Position numbers and translations under genes: made by a program. Of a stretch of DNA of 64,000 nt, positions 54,325 through 63,346 are shown piece after piece. Below the pieces are notes generated by a model, which saw only the letters and a list, made by a program, of their open reading frames with translations, searched no databases and was not told the DNA's origin. Within the stretch, counting starts at the first letter, position 1. The number at the start of each line of letters is the position of its first letter. The DNA comes from Sulfitobacter sp. OXR-159 (lineage in GTDB: Bacteria; Pseudomonadota; Alphaproteobacteria; Rhodobacterales; Rhodobacteraceae): NCBI RefSeq assembly GCF_034377145.1, contig NZ_CP139709.1, positions 124,001-188,000 on the forward strand, in the 5' to 3' direction.

Positions 54325-55656
54325 TCAAGAGTTTGCGCCGCAAATATCGGTGGCCTTGGATAGGAACGACAATAGTCGGCAATCTTGGCCTCGCCGCATA
54401 ACAAACTGTGCTCCGACTGGCAGCCCGTCGACTTTCCAAACCGGTAAACTGGCTGAAGTTAGGTCTAGGTAGTTAGCAAGTCGGGTAAAGCGGGACATGG
54501 GCAGCTGTGTTTCATCGATCTCAGCAACCGGGCGTGCAGTTTCCGGGGTCGTGGGGAGGATGAGTAAGTCATTGACGCCGAAACATTCTAGAAAGCTCTC
54601 GATGTGCGATTGTCGAGCTTTAAGTCGCTCTTCGTTCTGTTCGCGGGAAATATAACGCCCTGCTGCAATGCGTCTGCGTACCCATGGGTCTAGTTCAAGG
54701 TCGGGGTCATTGATCAACCGGTGCAGTTTTGAGTAGGCGTCGTAAGCCATAAGTTCGCCACACAGTCTTTGGTATTCGCTTAGAGGGAGCGGCAAAGTGA
54801 AGCTTTCCAAATTGCCCATAGCCGCAGAAATCCGTCCTAGGGAATTTTCATAGCAGGACAGGATCTTCGGTTCGATCGGCGCTAGATCTTCTGCGGTTAG
54901 CCTGAGCAGGCGCGGGGGGGAGGCGGGTTCAGTTGCGCTTTTTTCCGCCACTCCTAATGCCTCTGCGAGGATCTTTAAGCCATGCACATCGCGGGCAAGC
55001 GGACCGATAGTGTCTAGGTTAGGGCTCAGCGGCGCGACCCCTTCCAGGGATGTGAGCCCATGGCTGGGCTTCATGCCAGCTATGCCACATAAGCTGGCAG
55101 GAATGCGCACCGATCCGCCGGTGTCAGAGCCAATTGAAAGTGGTACCATGCCCGCAGCTACGGCGACCGCCGATCCGCTAGAGGAGCCGCCTGGTGAAAA
55201 GTGCCCGTCACTCGATGGGTTCACTGGTGTACCTAAGGAATAATTTGTTCCCCAGCTTCCGAAGGCAAACTGAACGGTATGGGTCTTCCCAATGATAATT
55301 GCGCCGGCCTCTTCCAACGCTTGAATAAATGGGGCTGTGCTAAGGGCGGGGGTGCTTGCATAACAGTTCGCACCAAAGCCGGTCAGATGACCTTCGATAT
55401 CTACTAGGTCTTTCACCGCCACGGGGAAGCCATGCAGCGGCCCCCGAATTCTCCCAGCTGCATATTCGTCGTCCAAACGTCGTGCCTGTGCCAATGCCTT
55501 TTCGGAGAAAACACTGATGAAGGCGCGAAAATGGCTGTCGCGTTCTGCAATCCGGGCAAGGCACGCTGTTACGAGTGTCGTGCTGTTTAGCGCACCGCTT
55601 TGTATACCAGCGCAAAGTTTGGCTGTGGGCCAGTCGAGGAAAGCATCATCCATCAT
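54325..55656 (-). CDS. Amidase (amidase signature family)
   Basis: A 443-residue amidase. The catalytic lysine lies in VAVKDLVDIEGHLTGFG, and the Gly/Ser-rich signature is FSPGGSSSGSAVAVAAGMVPLSIGSDTGGSVRIPASLCGIAGMKPSHG with the cis-Ser and nucleophile Ser. Family members cleave aryl or alkyl amides, formyl-amides and allophanate. ATG 55656 (MMDDAFLDWPTAKL) is preferred; a GTG at 55713 would add 19 atypical residues. Divergent from the Liv-type transporter, which might import its substrate. Confidence 0.9.
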   Translation of the reverse strand: MMDDAFLDWPTAKLCAGIQSGALNSTTLVTACLARIAERDSHFRAFISVFSEKALAQARRLDDEYAAGRIRGPLHGFPVAVKDLVDIEGHLTGFGANCYASTPALSTAPFIQALEEAGAIIIGKTHTVQFAFGSWGTNYSLGTPVNPSSDGHFSPGGSSSGSAVAVAAGMVPLSIGSDTGGSVRIPASLCGIAGMKPSHGLTSLEGVAPLSPNLDTIGPLARDVHGLKILAEALGVAEKSATEPASPPRLLRLTAEDLAPIEPKILSCYENSLGRISAAMGNLESFTLPLPLSEYQRLCGELMAYDAYSKLHRLINDPDLELDPWVRRRIAAGRYISREQNEERLKARQSHIESFLECFGVNDLLILPTTPETARPVAEIDETQLPMSRFTRLANYLDLTSASLPVWKVDGLPVGAQFVMRRGQDCRLLSFLSKATDICGANS

Positions 55657-55859
55657 TCTATCAGCAACTCCCGTGCTTGGTTCGCGCTTTGACCTTAGTA
55701 GCAATATTGGCACTAGCGCATCCTAGATATCGCGTTCTAAATGAAGCTACATGATCCTTTTGAAGCGTCAGTAAGCGACAGCCTGTGACTGGTTTTCTGG
55801 CTGTTTTTCCGGGCTCGCTTGGCTCATGTTGAGGCAAAAAGAGGGAGTAGATTTTCAGC

Positions 55860-56762
55860 ATGACCATGGTGGCCATACTCGAACAGGCGTTGAACGGGCT
55901 TATCGTTAGCTCCTTTTACGCACTTACAGCCTTAGGACTTGCAATCATCTTTGGCGTTCTCAGGGTGGTCAATTTTGCCCATGGTGAACTCTACATGCTG
56001 GGAGGATACGCATACTTTCTTGCCGTTTCTTCTCTGGGTTTGCCGCCGATCCTTGGTATTTTGGTGGCCACTGCGGCGCTCGCGGCGATGGGGGCGCTTG
56101 TGGAGTGGCTCTTGATACGGCCCGTGTATGATGGGCGCGCGGATCGACCCGAAGAATATTCCATCATGATTACTTTCGCGCTGTCGATCCTGCTGTTGAA
56201 TCTCGCCAACAGCCTTTTTGGCCCTTGGCCGCGCCGTCCTGAACCGTTGTTTCGTGGCGGCATCGAATTAGGCGAGCTGATCGTAAGCGGTGATCGTCTG
56301 GCGGCTGCGGGGGTTGCAGTGCTGCTGATTGCTCTGTTGCTCGCCGGGTTGCGTTATACTTGGGCCGGACGTGCGGTGCGCGCAGTCAGTCAGAACCGCG
56401 AGGCGGCGGCGATCTTTGGTATCAGCGTTCCTCGGGTCGGCATGTTGGCCTTCGCTTTAGGAGCTGCGTTGGCTGGCACCGCGGGAGCATTGATGGGGCC
56501 GGTGTTCAATGTCGTTCCAGCCATGGGGGTCATTCCTGTTATCAAAGCATATGTGATCGTAGTGCTAGGTGGGCTTGGCTCCATTCCCGGCGCGATTGTG
56601 GGCGCTATTATTCTTGGACAGGTCGAAAGCTTCGGCACCATTCTTATACCAGACCCTAGCCGCGCGCTGGCCTATAAAGATGCCTATGGCCTCGTGCTTT
56701 TGGTTGGCATTTTGCTACTGCGACCCGAAGGGCTGTTCGGTACGAAGGAGCGCCGGGCATGA
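55860..56762 (+). CDS. Branched-chain amino-acid type ABC permease (LivH family)
   Basis: A 300-residue permease with about eight membrane helices. It begins ILEQALNGLIVSSFYALTALGLAIIFGVLRVVNFAHGELYMLGGYAYF, the LivH signature. The conserved loop is AVSQNREAAAIFGISVPRVGMLAFALGAALAG, and it ends LLLRPEGLFGTKERRA. First gene of a four-gene operon, overlapping livM by 4 bases. The substrate may be an amide or amino acid other than leucine, since amidases often accompany such transporters. Confidence 0.93.
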   Translation: MTMVAILEQALNGLIVSSFYALTALGLAIIFGVLRVVNFAHGELYMLGGYAYFLAVSSLGLPPILGILVATAALAAMGALVEWLLIRPVYDGRADRPEEYSIMITFALSILLLNLANSLFGPWPRRPEPLFRGGIELGELIVSGDRLAAAGVAVLLIALLLAGLRYTWAGRAVRAVSQNREAAAIFGISVPRVGMLAFALGAALAGTAGALMGPVFNVVPAMGVIPVIKAYVIVVLGGLGSIPGAIVGAIILGQVESFGTILIPDPSRALAYKDAYGLVLLVGILLLRPEGLFGTKERRA

Positions 56763-57700
56763 CTATCAAAATGCTGCGTGTAGCTGGGCTAACCCTGACC
56801 CTTGCTGTCTTTCTGGTTTTGCCTCTCCTGTTGGGTGACTATTGGGTCTACACCGTCACGATCGGATTTTACTATGCAATCCTTGCAGCCAGTTGGGCTT
56901 TGCTGGTGGGCTATATCGGGCGGATTAGCTTCGCCCAGACCGCCATGGCTGGGCTTGGTGGTTATGCCTCGGCGCTCAGTGTGCAACACATTGGACTCCC
57001 GCCGGTGCTCGGTTTAGGGCTTGGGGTCGTCGTAGCCGCACTTATCGGCTTTGGGATCGGGCGGCTGACGCTGCGCTTGCATGGCGCCTATCTGGGGCTA
57101 ACAACCATCGCATTCGCAGAGATCCTACGGATTACTGCAACAGCCGAATACAATCTGACCGAAGGTTCGCGCGGCTTACAGGTTGCACCCTTGCTAGAGA
57201 ATGGCACACGAGGCGAGTATTACTATCTGTTTCTTGCAATCACAGTTGCCTGCCTTCTGCTGATGACATGGCTTTTGCACTCGCGCATTGGGCTCTTTTT
57301 CCAATCCATCCGTGAGGATGAAGATGGTGCGGCCAGCCTCGGGGTGAATGTGACCCTTTGGAAGACGCTCGCCTTTGCCATTTCCAGCGCTTTCGCAGGC
57401 CTCGCGGGCGGCTTGCAGGCGCACTTTGTTCAGCTGATCACCCCATCAATGATGTCATTGCAGGAAATGGGGTTAGTGCTTGCCATGGCTGTCATCGGCG
57501 GCTTTCACAATGTCGTTTTCGCCGCGCTTGGTGGCGTAGGGCTTCAAGTCCTGCTCGAAGCGCTGCGTGAGCTGGGACAGTGGCGTTTGGTGGTCTTTGG
57601 GCTGCTGACTTTGGTCATTCTGCGTGCCATGCCAAATGGCATATTCGGTTTTATCTTTGATACGCTGGCGAAACGCCTCAAGAAGGGAGGTGATCAGTGA
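56759..57700 (+). CDS. Branched-chain amino-acid type ABC permease (LivM family)
   Basis: A 313-residue permease with about ten hydrophobic segments. Family motifs: LLGDYWVYTVTIGFYYAILAASWALLVGYIGRISFAQTAMAGLGGYASA, RLHGAYLGLTTIAFAEILRI, and the loop IREDEDGAASLGVNVTLWKTLAFAISSAFAGLAGGL. It overlaps both neighbours by 4 bases. Confidence 0.93.
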   Translation: MTIKMLRVAGLTLTLAVFLVLPLLLGDYWVYTVTIGFYYAILAASWALLVGYIGRISFAQTAMAGLGGYASALSVQHIGLPPVLGLGLGVVVAALIGFGIGRLTLRLHGAYLGLTTIAFAEILRITATAEYNLTEGSRGLQVAPLLENGTRGEYYYLFLAITVACLLLMTWLLHSRIGLFFQSIREDEDGAASLGVNVTLWKTLAFAISSAFAGLAGGLQAHFVQLITPSMMSLQEMGLVLAMAVIGGFHNVVFAALGGVGLQVLLEALRELGQWRLVVFGLLTLVILRAMPNGIFGFIFDTLAKRLKKGGDQ

Positions 57701-58431
57701 CACAAAAGCTTTTGGAAATTAGCGGTCTCGTAAAACGCTTCGGCGGTCTGACCGCTTTGAAGTCAGTCGACATGAACGTTGGGGAAGGTGAGCTTTTAGG
57801 GCTGATTGGACCCAATGGATCAGGTAAGACAACGCTACTGAACATTGTCAGCGGGTACTACAAAGCCGAGGCTGGCGCCATTGCCTATCAGGGGCGCGGT
57901 ATCCTCGGGGATGCACCGCATCAACTAGCGCGCATGGGGATCGGTCGATCATTCCAAGTGACCAAAATTTTCCAACGTCTCACGGTGTTGGAGAACATGT
58001 TGGTCGCGGGCCTGTCAGACGGAAAGATAGGACGTGAAGAAGCTCGGGGTCGTGCCGAAGGATTGTTGCAGGAGTTGAAGCTTGCACGATTGCGCGATGA
58101 ACGGGCATCAAGTCTATCAGGAGGGCAGGGCAAGCTGCTAGAGTTTGCCCGGATTATGATGCTGTCGCCTAAAATCGTTCTATTGGACGAACCCTTTGGT
58201 GGGGTGCATCCTGAGCTAAAGCGCTTTATGCATGAGCAGATCCGTAAGTGGAATGCTGCCGGGACGACAATCATCTTGATTAGCCATGATATGGGCTCGA
58301 TTTTTGATCTTTGCGGCCGCGTGGTGACGCTAAGCTATGGCGACATTATTTGTGATGGTACGCCTGAGGAAACCCGTAACAACCCCGCCGTTCTAGACGC
58401 CTACTTAGGAGATCATCATGGCGCAGCTTGA
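57697..58431 (+). CDS. ABC transporter ATPase (LivG family)
   Basis: A 244-residue ATPase with Walker A GPNGSGKTTLLNIVSG, signature SLSGGQGKLLEFARIMM, Walker B IVLLDEPFGGVHPE and the H-loop LISHDMGSIFDLC. The signature has GQGKL rather than GQQR; LivG proteins of the family usually vary here. It overlaps livF by 14 bases. Confidence 0.93.
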   Translation: MTQKLLEISGLVKRFGGLTALKSVDMNVGEGELLGLIGPNGSGKTTLLNIVSGYYKAEAGAIAYQGRGILGDAPHQLARMGIGRSFQVTKIFQRLTVLENMLVAGLSDGKIGREEARGRAEGLLQELKLARLRDERASSLSGGQGKLLEFARIMMLSPKIVLLDEPFGGVHPELKRFMHEQIRKWNAAGTTIILISHDMGSIFDLCGRVVTLSYGDIICDGTPEETRNNPAVLDAYLGDHHGAA

Positions 58432-59137
58432 GGTCAAGAACCTACATGCAGGCTACAGCCGCGACATTGACATTCTGCGGGGGCTGGACGTAACCGCACG
58501 TGAAGGCATGTTGACCACGATTATCGGGGCCAACGGTGTCGGTAAGTCTACATTACTCAAAACCATCATCGGTCAGCTTCGCCCCCATACCGGCACGATC
58601 CGATATGGCGATGCAGATATGACGACTGTCGGCACTCGTGATTTGATCGATCTTGGCATTGCCTATGTTCCGCAGAAACACGCAATTTTCCCGGACATGA
58701 CCGTACAAGAGAATGTCGAAATGGCCACATGGGCTTTTCGACAGCAAAAAAGCCGCGCTCGCAGGGCGATTGAGCGTACTTTTGAACGGGCCACTTACTT
58801 GCGTGATTTTCGCAACCGTCGCGCTGGACTGATGTCGGGCGGGCAGCAGCGGTTGATGCAACTGGAATTGGCTTTGATGAGTGATCCAGACTTGCTGCTG
58901 ATTGATGAGCCGACAGTAGGGCTGGACCCCAAGCGAGCCGGGCAGATCTACGCCCACCTGCGGCGTTTAGCTACGGAAGAAGAACGCACGATCCTAATGG
59001 TGGACCAAAACGTCATCGCGGGGACAGACGTCGCTGACTATATCTACGTATTGGAACTGGGCGCAAATAAGCTTGAAGGCAGTAAGAAGAAATTTGATGA
59101 CGAGTATAGAGATGCCATTTCGGAGTGGCTTTTCTGA
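58418..59137 (+). CDS. ABC transporter ATPase (LivF family)
   Basis: A 239-residue ATPase: LEVKNLHAGYSRDIDILRGLDV, Walker A GANGVGKSTLLKTI, the LivF-type Q-loop YVPQKHAIFPDMTVQENVE, signature LMSGGQQRLMQLELALM and Walker B LLLIDEPTVGLDPK. It ends the liv-type operon. The matching binding protein is probably the one at 59978 on the other strand, separated by transposon debris. Confidence 0.93.
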   Translation: MAQLEVKNLHAGYSRDIDILRGLDVTAREGMLTTIIGANGVGKSTLLKTIIGQLRPHTGTIRYGDADMTTVGTRDLIDLGIAYVPQKHAIFPDMTVQENVEMATWAFRQQKSRARRAIERTFERATYLRDFRNRRAGLMSGGQQRLMQLELALMSDPDLLLIDEPTVGLDPKRAGQIYAHLRRLATEEERTILMVDQNVIAGTDVADYIYVLELGANKLEGSKKKFDDEYRDAISEWLF

Positions 59138-59263
59138 AACGACTTCATCTACCGGACCTACTTCTAATTAGGCCCGGCCTTTTGTGGCAAATAGTGAGGG
59201 TTCTGTTCGGATAAAATCCGGAACCAGAAGATCGATGGCAGCAACGATGTTATCGTACCTCAT

Positions 59264-59630
59264 TCAGAGCGCGAGAATACCGGTGAAGAAAGGCAGATAG
59301 GACGTCTCAATGCTGAGATCCGTTTGAACGCGGCCTACCGCCGCTCGGCGGGGCTCAAGGATCTCGGGCAGGTAGCTGCCCTTGCGCAGCTTCGGGATCA
59401 TCACGTCGACCTTTCCCGCACGCGTTTCCCGAGCCCTGGACTGGTATCCGTTGTGGTGGTTCATACGGTCGCCGCTGCGTTCGTGCGCCGCAGATTTGAT
59501 CGACGTCCAGCGCCATGAGACGGTCGGCGACGAACCCGAGCATCTCGGCAAGCAGGTTGCTATCAGATGTCTCTGATAAAAGCGCACGCAGTGCGGCGGT
59601 ATCTGATAGACTGTTCTTGGTCATGGTCGT
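59264..59630 (-). pseudogene. Remnant of a second IS256-family transposase
   Basis: The reverse strand starts MTKNSLSDTAALRALLSETSD and continues NLLAEMLGFVADRLMALDVDQICGA. A frame change leads to GDRMNHHNGYQSRARETRAGKVDVMIPKLRKGSYLPEILEPRRAA, the N-terminal region of IS256/mutator transposases (NGYR-x-R ... G-x-V-x-L-x-I-P-K-L-R-x-G-S-Y-x-P). The rest is gone. It differs from the intact IS256 at 44933, so it is a separate old insertion. Confidence 0.75.
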
Positions 59631-59844
59631 TCTCCTCGGTCAAAGTTAAGTCCGCAAACCAAACCTCAGCCGAAGAACAACCATGGCCGCCAAGCGACCC
59701 GCACGGGCCTCGCTTCGCTATGTGAAGGCTCCGCTCAGCCCGCGCTACCAGCGGGAGTTACACCAACCGTTGGGGCACTGCTTTGCGGAGATATTCGGCG
59801 ATGCAGCCATTACTCCACGCCATCCTACAATTGCTACACTAAGT

Positions 59845-59890
59845 GCGACAGCAAGTCTCTCGAAGAAATCTTCGAGAGACTTGCTGTCGC
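59845..59890. repeat. 46-bp perfect inverted repeat (22-bp arms, 2-base spacer)
   Basis: The left arm at 59845-59866 begins GCGACAGCAAG and ends TCGAAGA. The right arm at 59869-59890 is its exact complement. Only AA separates them. It lies in the non-coding area between the liv operon and the convergent binding-protein gene, next to transposon debris. It could be a strong terminator-like hairpin or two abutting copies of one terminal repeat. No T run follows. The rest of 59631-59977 contains no supported gene. Confidence 0.85.
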
Positions 59891-59977
59891 GGATCACCGG
59901 AGCCATTGGCAATACAGATGGCAGACCAACCCTTGCTGTAAAGGGCAGAGTGCGCCTTTGCATTGCCTTTGGTCGCC

Positions 59978-61195
59978 TCAGGGGGTCATTACGATCTCGT
60001 CTGTGGTGGCTTGATCGCGTGGCCATAGGATCTGAGAATCGGCCGGGGTTTGACCTGCCTCATCGTATTGAATTACGAAAATGGGCACGCCGAGCCATTG
60101 CTGGTGCTTCCAGGCCGGATCAGCGGACTGATCAAAAGATATTGTGCCTCGCGTTCCATCCCAGTTTAGCTCGCGGAGGGCTTCTTCCACGGCATCGCTG
60201 TCTGTTGTGCCTGCAGCTTCAATAGCTTGGGCAAGTACCATCACCCCGTCGTAGCCTTCCATCGCTACCGCGTTTGCCGGGCGATTAAATTTAGCCTCAT
60301 AGGCTGCGCCAAAGCTGCGTGACAGAGGCGTGTCAGGCTTGCCAGGCAAGCCTGCGGGGTTGCCGATAACGTATTTGCCTGCATCGCCCATTACTTCCCA
60401 AAACTCTGGCTCCAGAACGTCTGCACCGGCAGCAAAGATTGCGGTTTCAGAGCTGGGTGCGAGACCGAGATCAGCAGCTTGACGTAACATTAGAAGTAGG
60501 TTCGATCCGGTGAAGCCCGCAACAATCAAATCGGGCTGTGGGTTCGCTCGCTTCAGTTGCAACAACTGCGGCGTGAAGTCGGACACTGTGCGCTCGGCTG
60601 TGAAAGAAGTGACATTGGCGCCAGTATCTTTCAGGTTCTGAGTGAATACATCAATGATACCGAAACCCCAGTCGGAATTCTCGGAGATTATCGCGATATT
60701 CTCAAAACCAGCTTCTTTAACCCAGTCGGCCGCTACTGAATAAACCAGAGAATTGGCTACTGTGATGCGAAAAACTTCGTCGATCTGCGCCGCGGTTACG
60801 CTGTCGGACCAGCATTCCCCAGCAACGAAAACCGTGTTGGTTTTCTGGGCTACAGGACCAACCGCTGAACAGACTGCGCTATGTGCTGAACCCGTCACGC
60901 CGACCACACCTTCTGAGGTGGCGAGGCGTTCGAAAGCGGCGACACCTTTCTCTGGCACACCGGATGTGTCCTCAATGATCAGTTCAACTTGCTTACCCAT
61001 GATGCCGCCATTGGCATTCAATTCCTCAACCGCAACAACCATGCCATCTCGAAGAGATTCACCTGTCTGAACCCCACCTGGAGGAGAAAGTGGCGCAATA
61101 CCACCGATTTTGATGGTCTCCTGTGCAGCCAGAGACCCTGCTGCGGCAAAGAGCGACACTGTGAATGCGGCTCCTATTAATGATATGTTTTTCAT
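59978..61195 (-). CDS. Branched-chain amino-acid type ABC transporter substrate-binding protein (LivK family)
   Basis: A 405-residue Peripla_BP_6 protein. The signal peptide is MKNISLIGAAFTVSLFAAAGSLAA. The mature protein starts QETIKIGGIAPLSPPGGVQTGESLRDGMVVAVEELNANGGIMGKQVELIIEDTSG, the standard LivK opening. VVGVTGSAHSAVCSAVGPVAQ and AMEGYDGVMVLAQAIEAAG follow. It probably serves the LivHMGF set at 55860-59137 although it lies on the other strand, 840 bases away. A small promoter region (61196-61341) separates it from the XRE regulator, which may control it. Confidence 0.93.
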   Translation of the reverse strand: MKNISLIGAAFTVSLFAAAGSLAAQETIKIGGIAPLSPPGGVQTGESLRDGMVVAVEELNANGGIMGKQVELIIEDTSGVPEKGVAAFERLATSEGVVGVTGSAHSAVCSAVGPVAQKTNTVFVAGECWSDSVTAAQIDEVFRITVANSLVYSVAADWVKEAGFENIAIISENSDWGFGIIDVFTQNLKDTGANVTSFTAERTVSDFTPQLLQLKRANPQPDLIVAGFTGSNLLLMLRQAADLGLAPSSETAIFAAGADVLEPEFWEVMGDAGKYVIGNPAGLPGKPDTPLSRSFGAAYEAKFNRPANAVAMEGYDGVMVLAQAIEAAGTTDSDAVEEALRELNWDGTRGTISFDQSADPAWKHQQWLGVPIFVIQYDEAGQTPADSQILWPRDQATTDEIVMTP

Positions 61196-61353
61196 TCTGG
61201 TTTTCCCTATTGTTGGACGGCCCGCGCGCGGAATGGCGGTGCCCTCTTACGATCCTGAACGAGGCTGGAAGCGGTGGCAATCGGCGTGGGGCGGTAGACT
61301 TGTTGCCAGAAGACGCCTAAAAAGCGACTAATAGCGACACAGTGATTGCCAAG

Positions 61354-62196
61354 ATGAGAGACTACTTTCCAAAGAACCTTCGGTTGCTGTGCAGCTACCA
61401 TATGTCGACTTCAGAAGTGGCGCGTCAGCTGGGTATGAACCGACAGCAGATAATGAAATATCTTGCTGGGTCTGCCTATCCTTCTGCCCGTTCAATGCGC
61501 CGCCTTTGCGATTTCTTCGGCGTAGAAGAATACGAGATAATTATGCCTGATGATCAGTTTCGCGACATCGTGAAGCTGAAGCCCAAAGTGCCAATAGCAT
61601 CGGATTTGACCCCTCCTGTGCTATCATCTCTGCTCAAGACCGCTGCTCGACAATCTTCTCAGCTAGGTACCTACGCTGGCTACTATTATGAGTTCCGATA
61701 CTCTTTCACGTCTCAGCGTCTAGTTCTCAAATCGCTTCTGAAAGTTCAGGAGCATGATGGACTAATGATGTACAAATCCATCGAGCGTTTGAAGGATCAA
61801 CGCAACAAAGCAGAACCTTATCTTAAGCCTACCAATGTCAATGTATTCAAATACACCGGCATCCTTCTCATGATAGGCAACAGGATACATATGTTGGACC
61901 AAGAAGCGCTTTTGGGGCAGGAGTTGTCGCATATGATCCTGTTTCCTCCTTACCGAAATAGCATCTCGAACCTTCGCGGAATGAAGATGGGGGTAACTGC
62001 CACCGCGGCGCACGAACCCATCGTTTCGCGTGTGGTCTTGGAGAAAATTGGACGTTCTGTTGACGTGCGCCGGGCCATGCAACGTTGTGGGCTCTATGCC
62101 CCTAAAGGGGAGGAGGTCCCGGCAAGCGTTCTAAAGTATCTCGGAGAGGTTGATGGAGAAGACCCAATCTTGTTTAAAGGTGAGGCTGAAGATTGA
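61354..62196 (+). CDS. XRE-family (HTH_3) transcriptional regulator
   Basis: A protein of about 280 residues with an N-terminal helix-turn-helix (NLRLLCSYHMSTSEVARQLGMNRQQIMKYLAGSAYPSARSMRRLCDFFGVEEYEI, residues 5-65). A C-terminal domain of about 200 residues has no recognised fold (YAGYYYEFRYSFTSQRLVLKSLLKV ... YTGILLMIGNRIHMLDQEALLG). The tail might sense a small ligand. ATG 61354 is preferred; a GTG at 61342 is also in frame. Divergent from the binding-protein gene, whose promoter it could regulate. Confidence 0.88.
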   Translation: MRDYFPKNLRLLCSYHMSTSEVARQLGMNRQQIMKYLAGSAYPSARSMRRLCDFFGVEEYEIIMPDDQFRDIVKLKPKVPIASDLTPPVLSSLLKTAARQSSQLGTYAGYYYEFRYSFTSQRLVLKSLLKVQEHDGLMMYKSIERLKDQRNKAEPYLKPTNVNVFKYTGILLMIGNRIHMLDQEALLGQELSHMILFPPYRNSISNLRGMKMGVTATAAHEPIVSRVVLEKIGRSVDVRRAMQRCGLYAPKGEEVPASVLKYLGEVDGEDPILFKGEAED

Positions 62197-62537
62197 AGGT
62201 TCTAACTCGAAGTTCGAGAATACTCAATTTAGACGCGCCTTGTCGGATTTGACGCCCGTTAGGACAGCAAGCTTTCAGCGCTGACAGCTGTGTCGGCAAT
62301 GTCTTTTCGGCCATTGCTTGGCCATCGCAACCGGACTCAGCTGTTCGTAAGGTAACAAGTAGTGGCAGCCGCGTTACCTTCTCTGGAAAAGGGACCCACA
62401 ACGTTTCCCATTCGAAGGCTATCGCCACGGATGCGCCGCAGGCCTCAGAACTGCGACGGCCGTACCCGGCGCCTATTCACGGTGAATGACGTTGTGATCA
62501 TCGCGGCGAAAGCAACGCCTTGTTCCGAAAAGTTAAG
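62197..62537. other. Intergenic stretch after the XRE regulator
   Basis: About 340 bases with no supported gene or clear repeat. Confidence 0.35.
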
Positions 62538-62690
62538 TCCGCTGACCTCCTCCCCCGAAAAGTCCGGTGTTTTGAGTTAGTCTGTTCTCCAAGAAGGAGA
62601 CAGACGATGAAGAGAAGCCGTTTCAGCGAAGAACAGATAATCGGGATACTGAAGAAGCATCAGGTAGGGCTTGGCGCGAAGGACTTCATG
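62538..62690 (+). mobile_element. Left end of an IS3-family element (fragment)
   Basis: The fragment starts TGACCTCCTCCCCCGAAAAG, a typical IS3-family (IS407/IS51-like) terminal repeat. It runs through the OrfA start at ATG 62607 (KRSRFSEEQIIGILKKHQVG, then LGAKDF) and stops after 27 codons, where unrelated sequence begins near 62688. The remainder of the element is absent. It abuts and probably truncates the toxin-like gene on the other strand. Confidence 0.8.
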
Positions 62691-62904
62691 CCATTGATCG
62701 GAACAGCGGTTTCTTCAAGTGTAATTTGTCACTGGTGCCCGGCCTGTCACTTTTGGTGCGATAGGCGAAATGGCGGTCAAACCGGTTCACCCAGGTATTT
62801 TCATCCCGAGTGCCTAAGCAAAAGTCGTCTGTTTGTACGCGGCATACAAGTTCGGAGCCATCCCGTAGGCGTTGTATGCGACATTGTACCATGGCCGTGC
62901 TCAA
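62686..62904 (-). pseudogene. Possible CcdB-like toxin, truncated
   Basis: Reverse-strand frame beginning (ATG 62892, or TTG 62904) MVQCRIQRLRDGSELVCRVQTDDF, which resembles the N-terminal strands of CcdB-type toxins. The later part (DRHFAYRTKSD to the stop) is not family-like, and its end coincides with the IS3 fragment border, so the original C-terminus has probably been lost. It follows the antitoxin gene with a 4-base overlap when the TTG is used. The family assignment is tentative. Confidence 0.4.
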
Positions 62905-63146
62905 ATTTGTCTAAAGCGGGCGAGAGTAGGTCCGTTCTTCTTTAGATGATGCGCCTCATCGGCGATTCCCTCTTTGGCGGATGCAATCCAGTCAGCGCGT
63001 TCGCGCTCTGCTCTCGTTTCTGCGATGCCTACGTCAATCCATCCCCGCACAACATCCGCAATGGATGTGTTCCTGCGTCGCGCTTCCAATTCGATGGCGG
63101 CTTTCCGGTCGTGGCCAATGTCTCGGATATTGAGTGATGAAGGCAT
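62901..63146 (-). CDS. FitA/CcdA-like ribbon-helix-helix antitoxin
   Basis: An 81-residue protein (MPSSLNIRDIGHDRKAAIELEARRRNTSIADVVRGWIDVGI, then a charged C-terminal half). The strand-helix-helix pattern SLNIRDI ... RKAAIELEARRRNTSIADVVRGWI is that of FitA-type antitoxins, which bind DNA as dimers through the N-terminus and hold the toxin with the tail. Its partner would be the truncated gene immediately downstream. The tail may now be free of a toxin. Confidence 0.7.
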   Translation of the reverse strand: MPSSLNIRDIGHDRKAAIELEARRRNTSIADVVRGWIDVGIAETRAERERADWIASAKEGIADEAHHLKKNGPTLARFRQI

Positions 63147-63346
63147 ATTCCTCGTAACCCTCTATCTGCTACACATCAGCCTGCGCGTGCGTGTTAGCAA
63201 GTTAAAGAAACTTGAAAGCCATCTTTGCAGCGCCGCATGAACCTATTGAACACTTGACGGTTGCCGAAATAGAACGCGCCAAACGCGCGCCTTTGAACGG
63301 ATACTGTCCTTCCAAGGGCCGCGGGCAAAGGGCATTGCAAGTCGGT

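Noticed and set aside
59683..60225. Forward 180-codon frame after the liv operon
   Set aside because: It runs through the 46-bp palindrome and into the antisense of the binding protein; no protein character.
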